A stretch of DNA of 64,000 bases from NCBI GenBank assembly GCA_017559525.1, contig JAFYRI010000003.1, forward strand, positions 1 to 64,000, written 5' to 3'. Shown here in pieces: positions 1-8,250 of this stretch. The stretch is from Alphaproteobacteria bacterium (lineage in GTDB: Bacteria > Pseudomonadota > Alphaproteobacteria > CAAHEQ01 > UBA3637). Both the position numbers and the translations under genes were made by a program. Every line of letters starts with the position of its first letter. The first letter of the stretch is position 1. The notes under the pieces were generated by a model. It did not search any database, was not told the DNA's origin, and saw nothing but the letters and a program-made list of their open reading frames with translations.

Positions 1-32
1 AGGCTGCTGCTCTACCATTGAGCTACACCCGC
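1..32 (-). tRNA. tRNA-Gly, 3' part missing (cut by window edge)
   Basis: Read on the minus strand, the 5' end (from base 32 down) gives GCGGGTGTAGCTCAATGG followed by TAGAGCAGCAGCCT, a normal acceptor stem, D-arm and start of the anticodon stem. This 5' sequence is typical of bacterial tRNA-Gly, probably the TCC isoacceptor, but the anticodon lies outside the window. It follows tRNA-Tyr and probably shares its transcript. Confidence 0.8.
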
Positions 33-114
33 TTCTAAACATTTGGTCGCCACATTCTGAAAACTCATTTTGCTTACGCATTATAAATAACCAGAGCGTC
101 GGCGACCATATCAG

Positions 115-200
115 TGGTGGAAAGGGAAGGATTCGAACCTTCGTAGACAAAAGTCGGCAGATTTACAGTCTGCTGCCATTAACCACTCGGCCACCTTTCC
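115..200 (-). tRNA. tRNA-Tyr (GTA)
   Basis: The minus strand folds as a class II tRNA: acceptor GGAAAGG pairs with CCTTTCC, the anticodon loop reads CTGTAAA with anticodon GTA, there is a long variable arm, and the T-arm contains GTTCGAATCC. The discriminator A and the CCA end are encoded (tggt at 115-118). It is the first gene of a tRNA transcript that continues into tRNA-Gly. Confidence 0.96.
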
Positions 201-246
201 AAAGGTTTTTACCGCCACCTTGCCGCTTTGACAAGATAGTGGACAC

Positions 247-275
247 AGTATGCCAATTTTTTTGTCGCTTGTCAA
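247..275 (-). promoter_or_regulatory. Promoter for the tRNA-Tyr/tRNA-Gly transcript
   Basis: On the minus strand TTGACA (270-275) is followed after exactly 17 bp by CATACT (247-252). It lies about 45 bp upstream of tRNA-Tyr. No other gene lies downstream on that strand before the tRNAs. Confidence 0.75.
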
Positions 276-368
276 GCACTTTTTTTATTTTGTATATGAA
301 ATGTTGTCTTTTTGTTTTATTTCATAGGGTTGTTGTAGAAAAAATCGTGGAAAGAGTGTGGATTTTAC

Positions 369-397
369 TTGAATAAATCCTCTTTTGATTGTATGGT
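369..397 (+). promoter_or_regulatory. Probable promoter of rlmB
   Basis: TTGAAT at 369-374 and TATGGT at 392-397, separated by 17 bp, end 25 bp before the rlmB start codon. The -10 box is weak. Confidence 0.5.
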
Positions 398-422
398 GTA
401 CAAAAAATGAAAGGAATTTAAA

Positions 423-1175
423 ATGGTACAAAAAAATCAAAAAATGCAAAAGAAAAGTAAGGAATTGTGGTTGTATGGTACGCACCCAGTAATGGCGGCA
501 TTAGATAACTCGAATCGTGTGATTCGTGAGATTTGGGCGGTTAAGTCGGTTGCAGAAACGTTGAAAAATCCTAAAAAAATCCCTGTTAAAGTTGTTACGC
601 GTGAGCAAATTGATTCTTTGGTTGGACAAAATGCGGTTCATCAGGGGATTGTGGCAAAATGTGAGCCTTTGTGTTCATATGTGATAGAGGATTTAATTCG
701 TGATACAAAAAAGGATGATAAAACGTTGGTTGTTATTTTGGATCAAGTGTCTGATCCACACAATGTGGGGGCAATTTTGCGTTCATCTGCGGCATTCGGG
801 GCAAGGGCTGTTATTGTGCCTGATGCAAATGCGCCGGACGAAAGTGGTGTGTTGGCGAAATCTGCTAGCGGTGCATTGGAGGTTATTCCGCTTATTCGTG
901 TGTCGAATTTATCGCGTGCGATGGAGGCTTTGAAGAAGGCTGAATTTTGGTGTGTGGGTATGGATGGTTATGCCAAGAAAGAAATGGGGGAAGATAGGTT
1001 GCCTCAAAAATGCGCTATAGTAATGGGCTCAGAGGGGGGTGGCATGCGTCGTTTAACAGCGGAAAATTGCGATTATACAGTGAAATTGCCGATTGCTAGA
1101 ACTGTTGAGAGTTTGAATGTATCGAATGCTTGTGCTATTGCATTATATGAGTGGAATCGCATTTATGGAAAATAG
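423..1175 (+). CDS. rlmB: 23S rRNA (guanosine-2'-O-)-methyltransferase RlmB (TrmH/SpoU family)
   Basis: This 250-residue SPOUT-class methyltransferase uses S-adenosylmethionine to methylate a ribose in 23S rRNA. The N-terminal substrate-binding part (about residues 15-80, with LYGTHPVMAAL) precedes the SPOUT domain. Three family motifs are visible: DQVSDPHNVGAILRSSAAFG, then GSEGGGMRRLT, then the knot motif LPIARTVESLNVSNACAIAL near the C-terminus. The length is normal for RlmB. The ATG at 423 follows a GGAAT-type ribosome site. The closely related TrmH-like paralogues differ mainly in the N-terminal domain, so the exact target base is inferred from the family. It stands alone between the tRNA cluster and a prepilin-like gene. 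Confidence 0.9.
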   Translation: MVQKNQKMQKKSKELWLYGTHPVMAALDNSNRVIREIWAVKSVAETLKNPKKIPVKVVTREQIDSLVGQNAVHQGIVAKCEPLCSYVIEDLIRDTKKDDKTLVVILDQVSDPHNVGAILRSSAAFGARAVIVPDANAPDESGVLAKSASGALEVIPLIRVSNLSRAMEALKKAEFWCVGMDGYAKKEMGEDRLPQKCAIVMGSEGGGMRRLTAENCDYTVKLPIARTVESLNVSNACAIALYEWNRIYGK

Positions 1176-1197
1176 TTAAAAAAAATAAAAAAAGTAC

Positions 1198-1226
1198 TTG
1201 TTTTTATAAAAAAAAGATGTTACTAT
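1198..1226 (+). promoter_or_regulatory. Promoter of the giant prepilin-like gene
   Basis: TTGTTT (1198-1203) and TACTAT (1221-1226) are separated by 17 bp and lie 38 bp upstream of the ATG at 1264. A GGGGAAG ribosome site sits just before that ATG. Confidence 0.6.
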
Positions 1227-1263
1227 CCGAACAGTATAATTTTTTATTGAAAAGGGGAAGTTT

Positions 1264-4200
1264 ATGCGTAAAAAAACAGTTTCTCACAAAATTGTAGAAC
1301 AAAAAGGGCGCTCTTTAGTTGAATTATTGGGTGTTTTGTCTATTGCGGGTGTATTGGCGATTTCTGGTATTTATGGTTTTCAATATGCAATGGAAAAGTG
1401 GCGTGAAAATGAAACGTTAGATCGTTTTGCAAAAGTGGTCGCTGGCGCTAGAACTAGCCGTATTTTGGAAGATGAAAATGAAGGGTATCAGACAAAATAT
1501 CGAAGGGATATTGTAGATGGTGTGGAAGTGCATACGGCTTATGCTGAAACGGATGAGCCATGGTTTCATCGTCAACATGTGGATATTAAAAAAGTTATTA
1601 GTAATGTTGGTGATGATGCTGATGGTGATGATGCTGAGCGTCCTGAAGGATATTTGGTTGCTCCGCAAGAGGGGCCTTTTAATAAATTTAATACTGTAGC
1701 GCAGTTGAAGGAAGATGCAGCGTATGCTGGTTATGAATTGCGATCAGATTATGAACCGAAAAAGGCAGAAATTTGGGTGGATGTGCGTACGCCATCTGCA
1801 TTTACAGTTCATGCTAGTAATTTGACATTTAATACATGTAAGCGTATTGTTCAAACCAATTTGGGATATAGTTGGGGATACAGTAGTGAAGATGATGAAT
1901 TTGAAACGATTGATGATGCTGGGAAGGTTGCTATATTTGGCAGATGGAAAACCGCTCCAATGTTGGTAAGTGATGCTGTTGCTAATGATTTGTGTCGAAA
2001 TATTGTTGCGAATGAAAGAGCGTTGGTTTTATGGTTTGGTTCTTATGATAGTCTTTCTGATGGTCCAATTCCAGAACCTGTATTATGTCCGAGTGGCAGA
2101 CCAATGCCCGAATGTGATGGCGTAGATGAACCTTGTTCTGAGGGGAGTATCTGTAAAGCTGGTTGCTGTTGGCCAGAAAATACACCTACATGTGAAATTA
2201 TTCCAGAATGTAGTGAAACCACAGATTGTAAGGCAGGTGAAGTTTGTAATGCAGGATGTTGTGAGCCTGAAGAGGTCGAACAATGTCCAGCGGGAACAAC
2301 CTATTGTAGTACAACAGAAAGTGGTCTTTTAGTTTGCTGTTCTGGTAAGCAAAGATGTGAAGATGGGCAATGTATTGGTTGTCCAGCTAGTGCTCCATAC
2401 AGATGTTCTGATAACGCATGTTGTTCTCGTGAAGAAGATTGCAATAAATCAACTGGAATGTGCTATTATCCATCATGTCCGCCATCTAAGCCAAATGAAT
2501 GTTATGATAGTAAAGGAAACTTGACTTGTTGTAAAAGTTCTCAAACATGTGATAATGGACAATGTTCAAATGGTTCAAGTAGTAGTTCAAGTAGTAGTTC
2601 AGGCGGTGGTTCAGGCGGTAGTTCAGGTGCTAGTTCAGGCGGTGGTTCCAGTGGCGGAGGTTGTTCTGATGTCGGATGTACATCATGTTATCTTCCTAAA
2701 AGCTCTGGCAGCGGCCAAATTTCAGGTTGTTGTGGACCATTCACGGGATTAGATGGTGGTAATACAAGAAGTTGTAGAAATGTTGATGGTCAACAAGAGT
2801 TGGGTGAACTTAGCGATTTTTGTAAGAGATGTATGTATCCTTGTCTTGATGGCGATTCAAAAAGTTGTTGTGAACATATAGGACGTGAATGGGCTGCAGA
2901 GGCGCCAGGTACACAAACAGAAGAAACAAGAGGAACTTGTTGTGGTGTAGGTCGTCAAGCTGTAACCAGTTCAGATGGAAAACAACAACGTTGTTGTCCA
3001 TTCGGTTCTCCAGGATATATCACTGAAAATAAAGAATTTAAGTGTTGTGAAAACGGTAATGTTGCCACAAATGAAGAAGGTGTAGACACATGTTGTTCAG
3101 ATGCTGGTGTTCCATATTTAAGTGAAAGTGGCAAATACAAATGTTGTAAGGCTGGTGAATCTGCTGTTGATGCCGTCTTTAATTCCAGTGGGAAAGTTGT
3201 TTCTGGTGGAGGATGCTGCCCGGCTGGTAAAATTGCGGTTGGAGACGCCTACGGTGATGGGGTTGCATGCTGTAATGCAACGGATACTGCTGTGCCTAGT
3301 TATAGAAATCCAACGAATCATCATGTGTATTCTGGAAAATGTTGTTCAAATGGAACAACTGCATATTGGTCAGGAACAAGCTCAAATGCTGAAGCAAAAT
3401 GTTGTGCAGCAGGCAGATCGGCTATCCCTGGTGGATTTGATGCGGATGGAAATTATACAGCGGGTATTTGTTGTGAAAGCGGAGAAGAAGCTTATGTAAA
3501 AGAAGTTGATCGTTATGGTAAAAAAACTTATGCTTGTTGTAAAGGTAAAGCTATAGAAGCTGGAACAGATGACAATGGCAATGTAACACCAGGTTTTTGT
3601 TGTAAAACTGAGACGGTAAATGGTAAACAAGTTACAGGACTTCCTTATAAAAAAACGACAACAGAGTATGCATGTTGTCAAGGTCAAAAAGCTGTTGATG
3701 CTGGTACTCCAATGGAAATGGCTCATGGACAATCTGTTCCTTTACCAGAAGGTGTTTGTTGTTCCGAAAAACAAGATGAACATGATGACAAAGTAACAGA
3801 CAAGTCTGAAATTTATTTTGATGGAGATAAATGGGCTTGTTGTGGTGGAGGAAAGAAAGTTCTTTCTACAGAATTAGACGGTAAAACTTACGGTATTTGC
3901 TGTAAGGGAGAAAAATCTACTACTGCTCTTGATAATGAAGGTAAGCCGTACTGTTGTTCGGGTAAAGCGGCTTCTGCTATTTTGGATGATGCTGGAAATG
4001 TCATTGCTCCAGGTAAATGTTGTGAGGATGGCGCTGGAGAACCAGTTGTTATAGGTAAAGATTCTGCTGTGTGTTGTGGTACAACAGATTCTAATAGCTA
4101 TATGTCTGCTGAATATACTGGTTCTGGTATCATAAAACATATGGGTATCTGTTGTGATGGTAAAAATGGACGAGGAAAGGGTGTCGCATTTATTATAGGT

Positions 4201-6177
4201 AAGGAATCTGGAGCAACAAAAATGGAATGTTGTGCCAGTGGAAATGCTCTTAGTGCAACTTTTGGTTCAGGTAGATACCAAGAACATGGTGAAGGCCAAC
4301 CTATTCATGGTGGTATCTGTTGTCAGTCAGGTGAAACCCCATGGGTGGATAGTAGCTCAAATGCACGGTGTTGTCCTGCTGGTCGTTCAGCAATCAGTTC
4401 AGAATTTAATGACGATGGTTCAATCAAAACATATGGTGAATGCTGTAAGGTAGGTGAAGTTGCTTACTTGAAAGATAATAAGCATGTAGGTTGCTGTCCT
4501 GGTGCTGCGGTGTCTGCAAATCCACCAGATTCAGATTATGAAACATCAGATACTGATACTCCTTTAAACCACGGTGCTAAATGTTGTGAAGCAAAAGATG
4601 GTTTCAAGAGTGTTTGGGTTGATGAGCATTCAAGAACACAATGTTGTAAGGGAACTTCTGTATCTGCTCAAAAAATGTATAATGGCCAAGTTGTTCAAGG
4701 TGGTTGTTGTACAAACTCAAGCGAAACAGCTTATATTGATGTAAGCGGAAAATTCTCTTGTTGTGCAGGTAGTGCTATTTCTGCTGTTTTTGGCAAGGAA
4801 GAAACGAAACTAGGTATATGCTGTACAACTAAAGGAACAACCGCTTGGCGTGATTCATCAGGAAATGTTGGATGCTGTGCAGGACAAGTTGTACATGAAG
4901 ATGGATATTCATATTGTTTGATTGAATCATCAATTCCTGAATACTCATCTGGAGAAATCTCTGTGTCAACAGAACCTGAAGGATCATATCCAGAGGCTTC
5001 GGATACAATATCTGACAGTACGCCAATTTCGTATGTTTCTGATACAATATCCGATAGTACAACGACTATTCCAGAAGGTAGTGATTCAGTTTCACCATAC
5101 TCTATTCCTGATAGTGGAGAGGTATACAACTCTGGTTATAGTGAAACACCGTTGAGCGAAACAACTGTGACAGGTATGCCGTTGACAGAAACGACGACAC
5201 CAGATGTATATGGTAGTGAAACGCCGTTGACAGAAACGACAACACCGTTGACAGAAACGACAACTGTGACAGGTACGCCGTTGACAGAAACAACAACACC
5301 AGATGTATATGGTACAGAGACACCGTTGAGTGAAACAACTGTGACAGGTACACCGTTGACAGAAACGACGACACCAGATGTATATGGTAGTGAAACACCG
5401 TTGACGGAAACAACAACACCGTTGACAGAAACGACAACTGTGACAGGTACGCCGTTGACGGAAACAACAACACCAGATGTATATGGTACAGAGACACCGT
5501 TGACAGAAACACCAACACCGTTGACACAAACAACGACTGTGACGACAACTCCAACAACCACACGGGTAACGGAGACAACTGTTGGTTACTATGAAACGGC
5601 GACAACTGAAAGAGGAGGCTCTGAAACAACAACAGATGTATATGGTACAGAGACACCGTTGACAAAAACAACAACAGCGACAGCCACACCGTTGACAAAA
5701 ACAACGACTGTGACGGCAACTCCAACAACCACACGGGTAACGGAGACAACTGTTGGTTACTATGAAACGGTGACAACTGAAAGAGGAGGCTCTGAAACAA
5801 CAACGCCAACAGTAACACCGTTGACACAAACAACGACTGTGACGACAACTCCAACAACCACACGGGTAACGGAGACAACTGTTGGTTACTATGAAACGGC
5901 GACAACTGAAAGAGGACGCTCTGAAACAACAACGCCAACAGTAACACCGTTGACAAAAACAACAACAGCGACAGCCACACCGTTGACAAAAACGACAACA
6001 GCGACAGCCACACCGTTAACAAAAACAACGACTGTGACGACAACTCCAACAACGACTTCGGTAACGAAGACACCTGTTACAACTATACCAGTAACAAAAG
6101 AAACAACAGCTCGTTACTATGGTACAGAGGCAACTGATGGGTACGGCACTGAAGTAACAGAAACCAGATATTGGTAA
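1264..6177 (+). CDS. Giant prepilin-like protein with Cys-Cys repeat array and Thr-rich tail
   Basis: This 1637-residue secreted or surface protein has no function I recognise. Residues 1-15 are a basic leader ending in Gly15. They are followed by RSLVELLGVLSIAGVLAISG, a prepilin-type hydrophobic helix with Glu at +5, so cleavage after G15 by a prepilin-type peptidase is expected. Residues 16-265 are pilin-like. From about 285 to 1205 there are some 38 adjacent Cys-Cys pairs, spaced mostly 18-25 residues apart and often followed by a G-x-x-A motif. A Ser/Gly linker interrupts them at about 436-466. Residues 1220-1637 are Ser/Thr/Pro-rich with PLTETTTPDVYGTE repeats and resemble a glycosylated stalk. 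No sortase, autotransporter or LPXTG signal is seen. It has its own promoter and terminator. Two shorter proteins in the window share the leader motif. Confidence 0.85.
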   Translation: MRKKTVSHKIVEQKGRSLVELLGVLSIAGVLAISGIYGFQYAMEKWRENETLDRFAKVVAGARTSRILEDENEGYQTKYRRDIVDGVEVHTAYAETDEPWFHRQHVDIKKVISNVGDDADGDDAERPEGYLVAPQEGPFNKFNTVAQLKEDAAYAGYELRSDYEPKKAEIWVDVRTPSAFTVHASNLTFNTCKRIVQTNLGYSWGYSSEDDEFETIDDAGKVAIFGRWKTAPMLVSDAVANDLCRNIVANERALVLWFGSYDSLSDGPIPEPVLCPSGRPMPECDGVDEPCSEGSICKAGCCWPENTPTCEIIPECSETTDCKAGEVCNAGCCEPEEVEQCPAGTTYCSTTESGLLVCCSGKQRCEDGQCIGCPASAPYRCSDNACCSREEDCNKSTGMCYYPSCPPSKPNECYDSKGNLTCCKSSQTCDNGQCSNGSSSSSSSSSGGGSGGSSGASSGGGSSGGGCSDVGCTSCYLPKSSGSGQISGCCGPFTGLDGGNTRSCRNVDGQQELGELSDFCKRCMYPCLDGDSKSCCEHIGREWAAEAPGTQTEETRGTCCGVGRQAVTSSDGKQQRCCPFGSPGYITENKEFKCCENGNVATNEEGVDTCCSDAGVPYLSESGKYKCCKAGESAVDAVFNSSGKVVSGGGCCPAGKIAVGDAYGDGVACCNATDTAVPSYRNPTNHHVYSGKCCSNGTTAYWSGTSSNAEAKCCAAGRSAIPGGFDADGNYTAGICCESGEEAYVKEVDRYGKKTYACCKGKAIEAGTDDNGNVTPGFCCKTETVNGKQVTGLPYKKTTTEYACCQGQKAVDAGTPMEMAHGQSVPLPEGVCCSEKQDEHDDKVTDKSEIYFDGDKWACCGGGKKVLSTELDGKTYGICCKGEKSTTALDNEGKPYCCSGKAASAILDDAGNVIAPGKCCEDGAGEPVVIGKDSAVCCGTTDSNSYMSAEYTGSGIIKHMGICCDGKNGRGKGVAFIIGKESGATKMECCASGNALSATFGSGRYQEHGEGQPIHGGICCQSGETPWVDSSSNARCCPAGRSAISSEFNDDGSIKTYGECCKVGEVAYLKDNKHVGCCPGAAVSANPPDSDYETSDTDTPLNHGAKCCEAKDGFKSVWVDEHSRTQCCKGTSVSAQKMYNGQVVQGGCCTNSSETAYIDVSGKFSCCAGSAISAVFGKEETKLGICCTTKGTTAWRDSSGNVGCCAGQVVHEDGYSYCLIESSIPEYSSGEISVSTEPEGSYPEASDTISDSTPISYVSDTISDSTTTIPEGSDSVSPYSIPDSGEVYNSGYSETPLSETTVTGMPLTETTTPDVYGSETPLTETTTPLTETTTVTGTPLTETTTPDVYGTETPLSETTVTGTPLTETTTPDVYGSETPLTETTTPLTETTTVTGTPLTETTTPDVYGTETPLTETPTPLTQTTTVTTTPTTTRVTETTVGYYETATTERGGSETTTDVYGTETPLTKTTTATATPLTKTTTVTATPTTTRVTETTVGYYETVTTERGGSETTTPTVTPLTQTTTVTTTPTTTRVTETTVGYYETATTERGRSETTTPTVTPLTKTTTATATPLTKTTTATATPLTKTTTVTTTPTTTSVTKTPVTTIPVTKETTARYYGTEATDGYGTEVTETRYW
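5149..6060 (+). repeat. Tandem DNA repeats coding the Thr-rich tail
   Basis: A 174-bp unit starting at 5149 is repeated at 5323 and begins again at 5497, with only scattered base changes. It is built from shorter modules starting CCGTTGACAGAAACGAC. A second module containing GTTGGTTACTATGAAAC recurs around 5581, 5752 and 5881. All units are multiples of three, so copy changes would keep the reading frame. Confidence 0.92.
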
Positions 6178-6196
6178 TGTTGTTACAATAAAAAAG

Positions 6197-6221
6197 CCTC
6201 TCTGTTTAGAGAGGTTTTTTT
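6197..6221 (+). terminator. Rho-independent terminator
   Basis: CCTCTC (6197-6202) pairs with GAGAGG (6209-6214) around a 6-nt loop, followed by seven T residues. It closes the giant prepilin-like transcription unit. Confidence 0.9.
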
Positions 6222-6247
6222 GTTATCAATAAATTAGACAGAGCATG

Positions 6248-6829
6248 CTAATCGGACAAAGTATCATAGACACGTTTGATTTCTTGAATATCTTGCCACA
6301 TTAACCACTTTGGAGAGCCAGGTGTCTTTTGTGCATTTCTGAGCAGATATGAGGGATGAAAAATTGGCATCATTTTGGCGCCATTTGGACCATCAAACCA
6401 TTGCCCGCGTACCTTTGTAATGCCCAAATCTGTATCGATAAAAGATTTCAATGCTACCTTACCACACAATAAAATAATTTTTGGTTGCAAGATATCTAAC
6501 TGAGCATTTAAATATTCACGACAAGCGGATTTTTCCTCGGGCAGAGGATCACGGTTATTTGGTGGACGACATTTGATTGTGTTGCAAATGTAAATATCCT
6601 TTTGCCGAGACAATCCCACAGATTCAAAAATTTTATCCAATAGTTGACCGGCTTTACCGACAAAAGGTTCGCCTTGTTGATCTTCAAAAAATCCAGGAGC
6701 TTCGCCGATTAACATTAATTTATGATTGGGAACGCCGCCGGAAAAGACCGATTTTGTGCGTGTTTGGCATAAAGCACATTTTTGACAAGCGGCACATTTT
6801 TGTCGGACGATATCTAATTGATCAAACAT
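6248..6829 (-). CDS. Type-4 (family 4) uracil-DNA glycosylase
   Basis: This 193-residue protein removes uracil from DNA in base-excision repair. Family-4 motifs are clear: GEAPGFFEDQQGEPFVGKAG binds the base and phosphate (about residues 43-62), KCRPPNNRDPLP follows, and HPSYLLR lies near the C-terminus. Cysteines near the N-terminus (CAACQKCALC) together with those in TIKCRPP and SACREYL can supply the four ligands of the family's 4Fe-4S cluster. The ATG at 6829 is preceded by AAGAGGT on the minus strand. A 28-codon lipoprotein gene ends 9 bp upstream, suggesting one transcript. The gene converges on the giant prepilin-like gene. Confidence 0.92.
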   Translation of the reverse strand: MFDQLDIVRQKCAACQKCALCQTRTKSVFSGGVPNHKLMLIGEAPGFFEDQQGEPFVGKAGQLLDKIFESVGLSRQKDIYICNTIKCRPPNNRDPLPEEKSACREYLNAQLDILQPKIILLCGKVALKSFIDTDLGITKVRGQWFDGPNGAKMMPIFHPSYLLRNAQKTPGSPKWLMWQDIQEIKRVYDTLSD

Positions 6830-6838
6830 TTAGACCTC

Positions 6839-6925
6839 TTAAAATAAAATGAAAGTTATTACCGAAAAAATGGTACCACATCCCGATAATAACAAGGGTA
6901 ATAAAAAAATAAATAATAATTTCAT
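6839..6925 (-). CDS. Tiny lipoprotein (28 aa)
   Basis: A 28-codon frame starts at ATG 6925 with a good ribosome site (AACGAGGT, 6 nt upstream) and ends with TAA at 6839. It encodes MKLLFIFLLPLLLSG followed by CGTIFSVITFILF, i.e. a signal peptide ending in the lipobox LLSGC and a short hydrophobic mature part. This resembles entericidin-size lipoproteins, but I see no specific family match. LptM-type proteins have a CGxKGPL motif after the cysteine, which is absent here. It lies directly upstream of the uracil-DNA glycosylase gene on the same strand. A chance frame cannot be excluded. Confidence 0.5.
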   Translation of the reverse strand: MKLLFIFLLPLLLSGCGTIFSVITFILF

Positions 6926-7012
6926 AGATACCTCGTTATTTTATATATGCTTTAGGATAATCTATTTTGCCAAAAAACTCAAGATTTTTCCCATTGGGTA
7001 TGTAAAAAAGCC

Positions 7013-7042
7013 TTGACACTTTGTGTGCAGTTAATGCAATAT
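7013..7042 (+). promoter_or_regulatory. Probable promoter of the OmpA-type lipoprotein gene
   Basis: TTGACA at 7013-7018 is followed after 18 bp by CAATAT (7037-7042), about 27 bp before the ATG at 7069. The -35 box is perfect and the -10 box weak. Confidence 0.5.
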
Positions 7043-7068
7043 TTATGTGATTAACAAAAGGAGAAAAC

Positions 7069-7707
7069 ATGAAAAAAATAATCGTTAGTGTTTGTTTGGC
7101 CGCTTTTTTATCGGCATGTTCAACGAATCCATATACGGGACAAAGCCAAGTATCTAAAACGGCTTGGGGCACGGGCATTGGAACAGCTGTTGGTGCCGGT
7201 ATTGGAGCGATTGCCGGTGGTAAAAAGGGCGCTTTGATTGGTGCAGGTGTTGGAGCCGTTGCCGGTCTTGGTACAGGTGCTTATATGGATGCACAAGCCA
7301 AAAAATTGCGTATGGAATTACAAGGAACCGGTGTGCAAGTGGCTCAAGAGGGTGATCGTGTTTATTTGATTATGCCAGGGAATGTGACATTTGGAACGAA
7401 TGAAGCGGTTATTAGAGCACAATTCCAACCGGTATTAAATTCCGTTGCCAAAGTCATTAACGAATACGATAAAACGATGGTGGAAATTATCGGTTATACG
7501 GATTCTACGGGGTCAAATGCTGTTAATAATGCCTTATCTTTGCGCAGGGCCAATGCCGTATCCAATTATTTGCGTTTACAAGGCGTTGACGGCAACCGTA
7601 TTGTGACGGATGGATTGGGCAGCAAAAATCCAATCGCATCCAATGCAACGGCGGCCGGCCGAGAACAAAATCGCCGTGTGGAAATCACACTCATTAACCG
7701 CAGTTAA
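7069..7707 (+). CDS. OmpA-family outer-membrane lipoprotein with glycine-zipper segment
   Basis: This 212-residue protein probably ties the outer membrane to peptidoglycan. The N-terminal signal ends in the lipobox LSAC (Cys17). Residues about 33-72 are a glycine-zipper stretch (GTGIGTAVGAGIGAIAGG). The C-terminal half is an OmpA-like domain with GYTDSTGSNAVNNALSLRRA and GREQNRRVEI, which carry the Asp and Arg that bind diaminopimelate in this family. The architecture matches YiaD-type and Pal-like lipoproteins, but the context lacks tolB/pal, so it is probably not Pal. The start follows AAAGGAG. A strong terminator follows. Confidence 0.9.
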   Translation: MKKIIVSVCLAAFLSACSTNPYTGQSQVSKTAWGTGIGTAVGAGIGAIAGGKKGALIGAGVGAVAGLGTGAYMDAQAKKLRMELQGTGVQVAQEGDRVYLIMPGNVTFGTNEAVIRAQFQPVLNSVAKVINEYDKTMVEIIGYTDSTGSNAVNNALSLRRANAVSNYLRLQGVDGNRIVTDGLGSKNPIASNATAAGREQNRRVEITLINRS

Positions 7708-7726
7708 GATGTTTTTTTTAAATGAG

Positions 7727-7757
7727 AATACGCCGGTTTTGCCGGCGTATTTTTTTT
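7727..7757 (+). terminator. Rho-independent terminator
   Basis: AATACGCCGG (7727-7736) and CCGGCGTATT (7742-7751) form a 10-bp stem with a TTTTG loop, followed by a T run. Confidence 0.93.
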
Positions 7758-7828
7758 GTATATATGGCAAAAAAATCCCCCAGGATTTACCGAGGGGGAG
7801 ATTATTGAGAAATGAGTATTTTAAAAAA

Positions 7829-8239
7829 TTATTGGCAGAGGGCATAACGATCTGTTCTTGAACGTTCTGGATTTCCATATCCTGAAGTGCCAAATCCTCC
7901 ATCAGCAATATTCACACAATAGGGGGCCGATACAGTCCACGATATTCCAGACCAAGACCAGTAAAGGGTCCCTCCTTGAGATTTAATTTTTGTTTTTTCC
8001 TCATCAGATAGCTTGAATTCAGAGCAAGTACTTGTAAGAGAACCACATACTTTTGTTACATCAACTAAATTCATTCCTTGTGCTTGACACCAGGCTGAGG
8101 CACTGTACCAATTCATTGGGTGCTTGCTGAGGCAATAACTGGCACCTGATTTACCCTTAAATGTAATACCTTTGCATTCTGCATGTGCTATGCTAGATAT
8201 CATTAAAATAGCCAGTGTTAATAAAATTAATTTTTTCAT
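7829..8239 (-). CDS. Secreted C-type-lectin-like protein
   Basis: This 136-residue protein has a signal peptide (MKKLILLTLAILMISSIAHA) and a mature part of about 116 residues with seven cysteines. The segment YCLSKHPMNWYSASAWCQAQ followed by GMNLVD matches the W-x-x-A-x-x-x-C-x-x-x-G-x-x-L core of C-type-lectin-like folds. The C-terminus ends RYALCQ, as expected for the last disulfide. The calcium-site residues of true lectins are not evident. It starts 11 bp after a prepilin-like gene with a strong AAAGGAG site, so the two are almost certainly co-transcribed. A related protein is encoded at 63185-63610. Carbohydrate or protein binding is inferred from the fold. Confidence 0.7.
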   Translation of the reverse strand: MKKLILLTLAILMISSIAHAECKGITFKGKSGASYCLSKHPMNWYSASAWCQAQGMNLVDVTKVCGSLTSTCSEFKLSDEEKTKIKSQGGTLYWSWSGISWTVSAPYCVNIADGGFGTSGYGNPERSRTDRYALCQ

Positions 8240-8250
8240 TATTTTCTCCT

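Noticed and set aside
3382-3732. Antisense frames opposite the Cys-Cys array
   Set aside because: Same cause: regular TGT/TGC codons remove stops on the opposite strand. Translations are low complexity.
5092-5829. Long antisense reading frames opposite the Thr-rich tail
   Set aside because: They result from the repeated, biased codons of the tail on the other strand (Cys/Phe-rich or Leu/Ser-rich translations) and have no ribosome site or homology.
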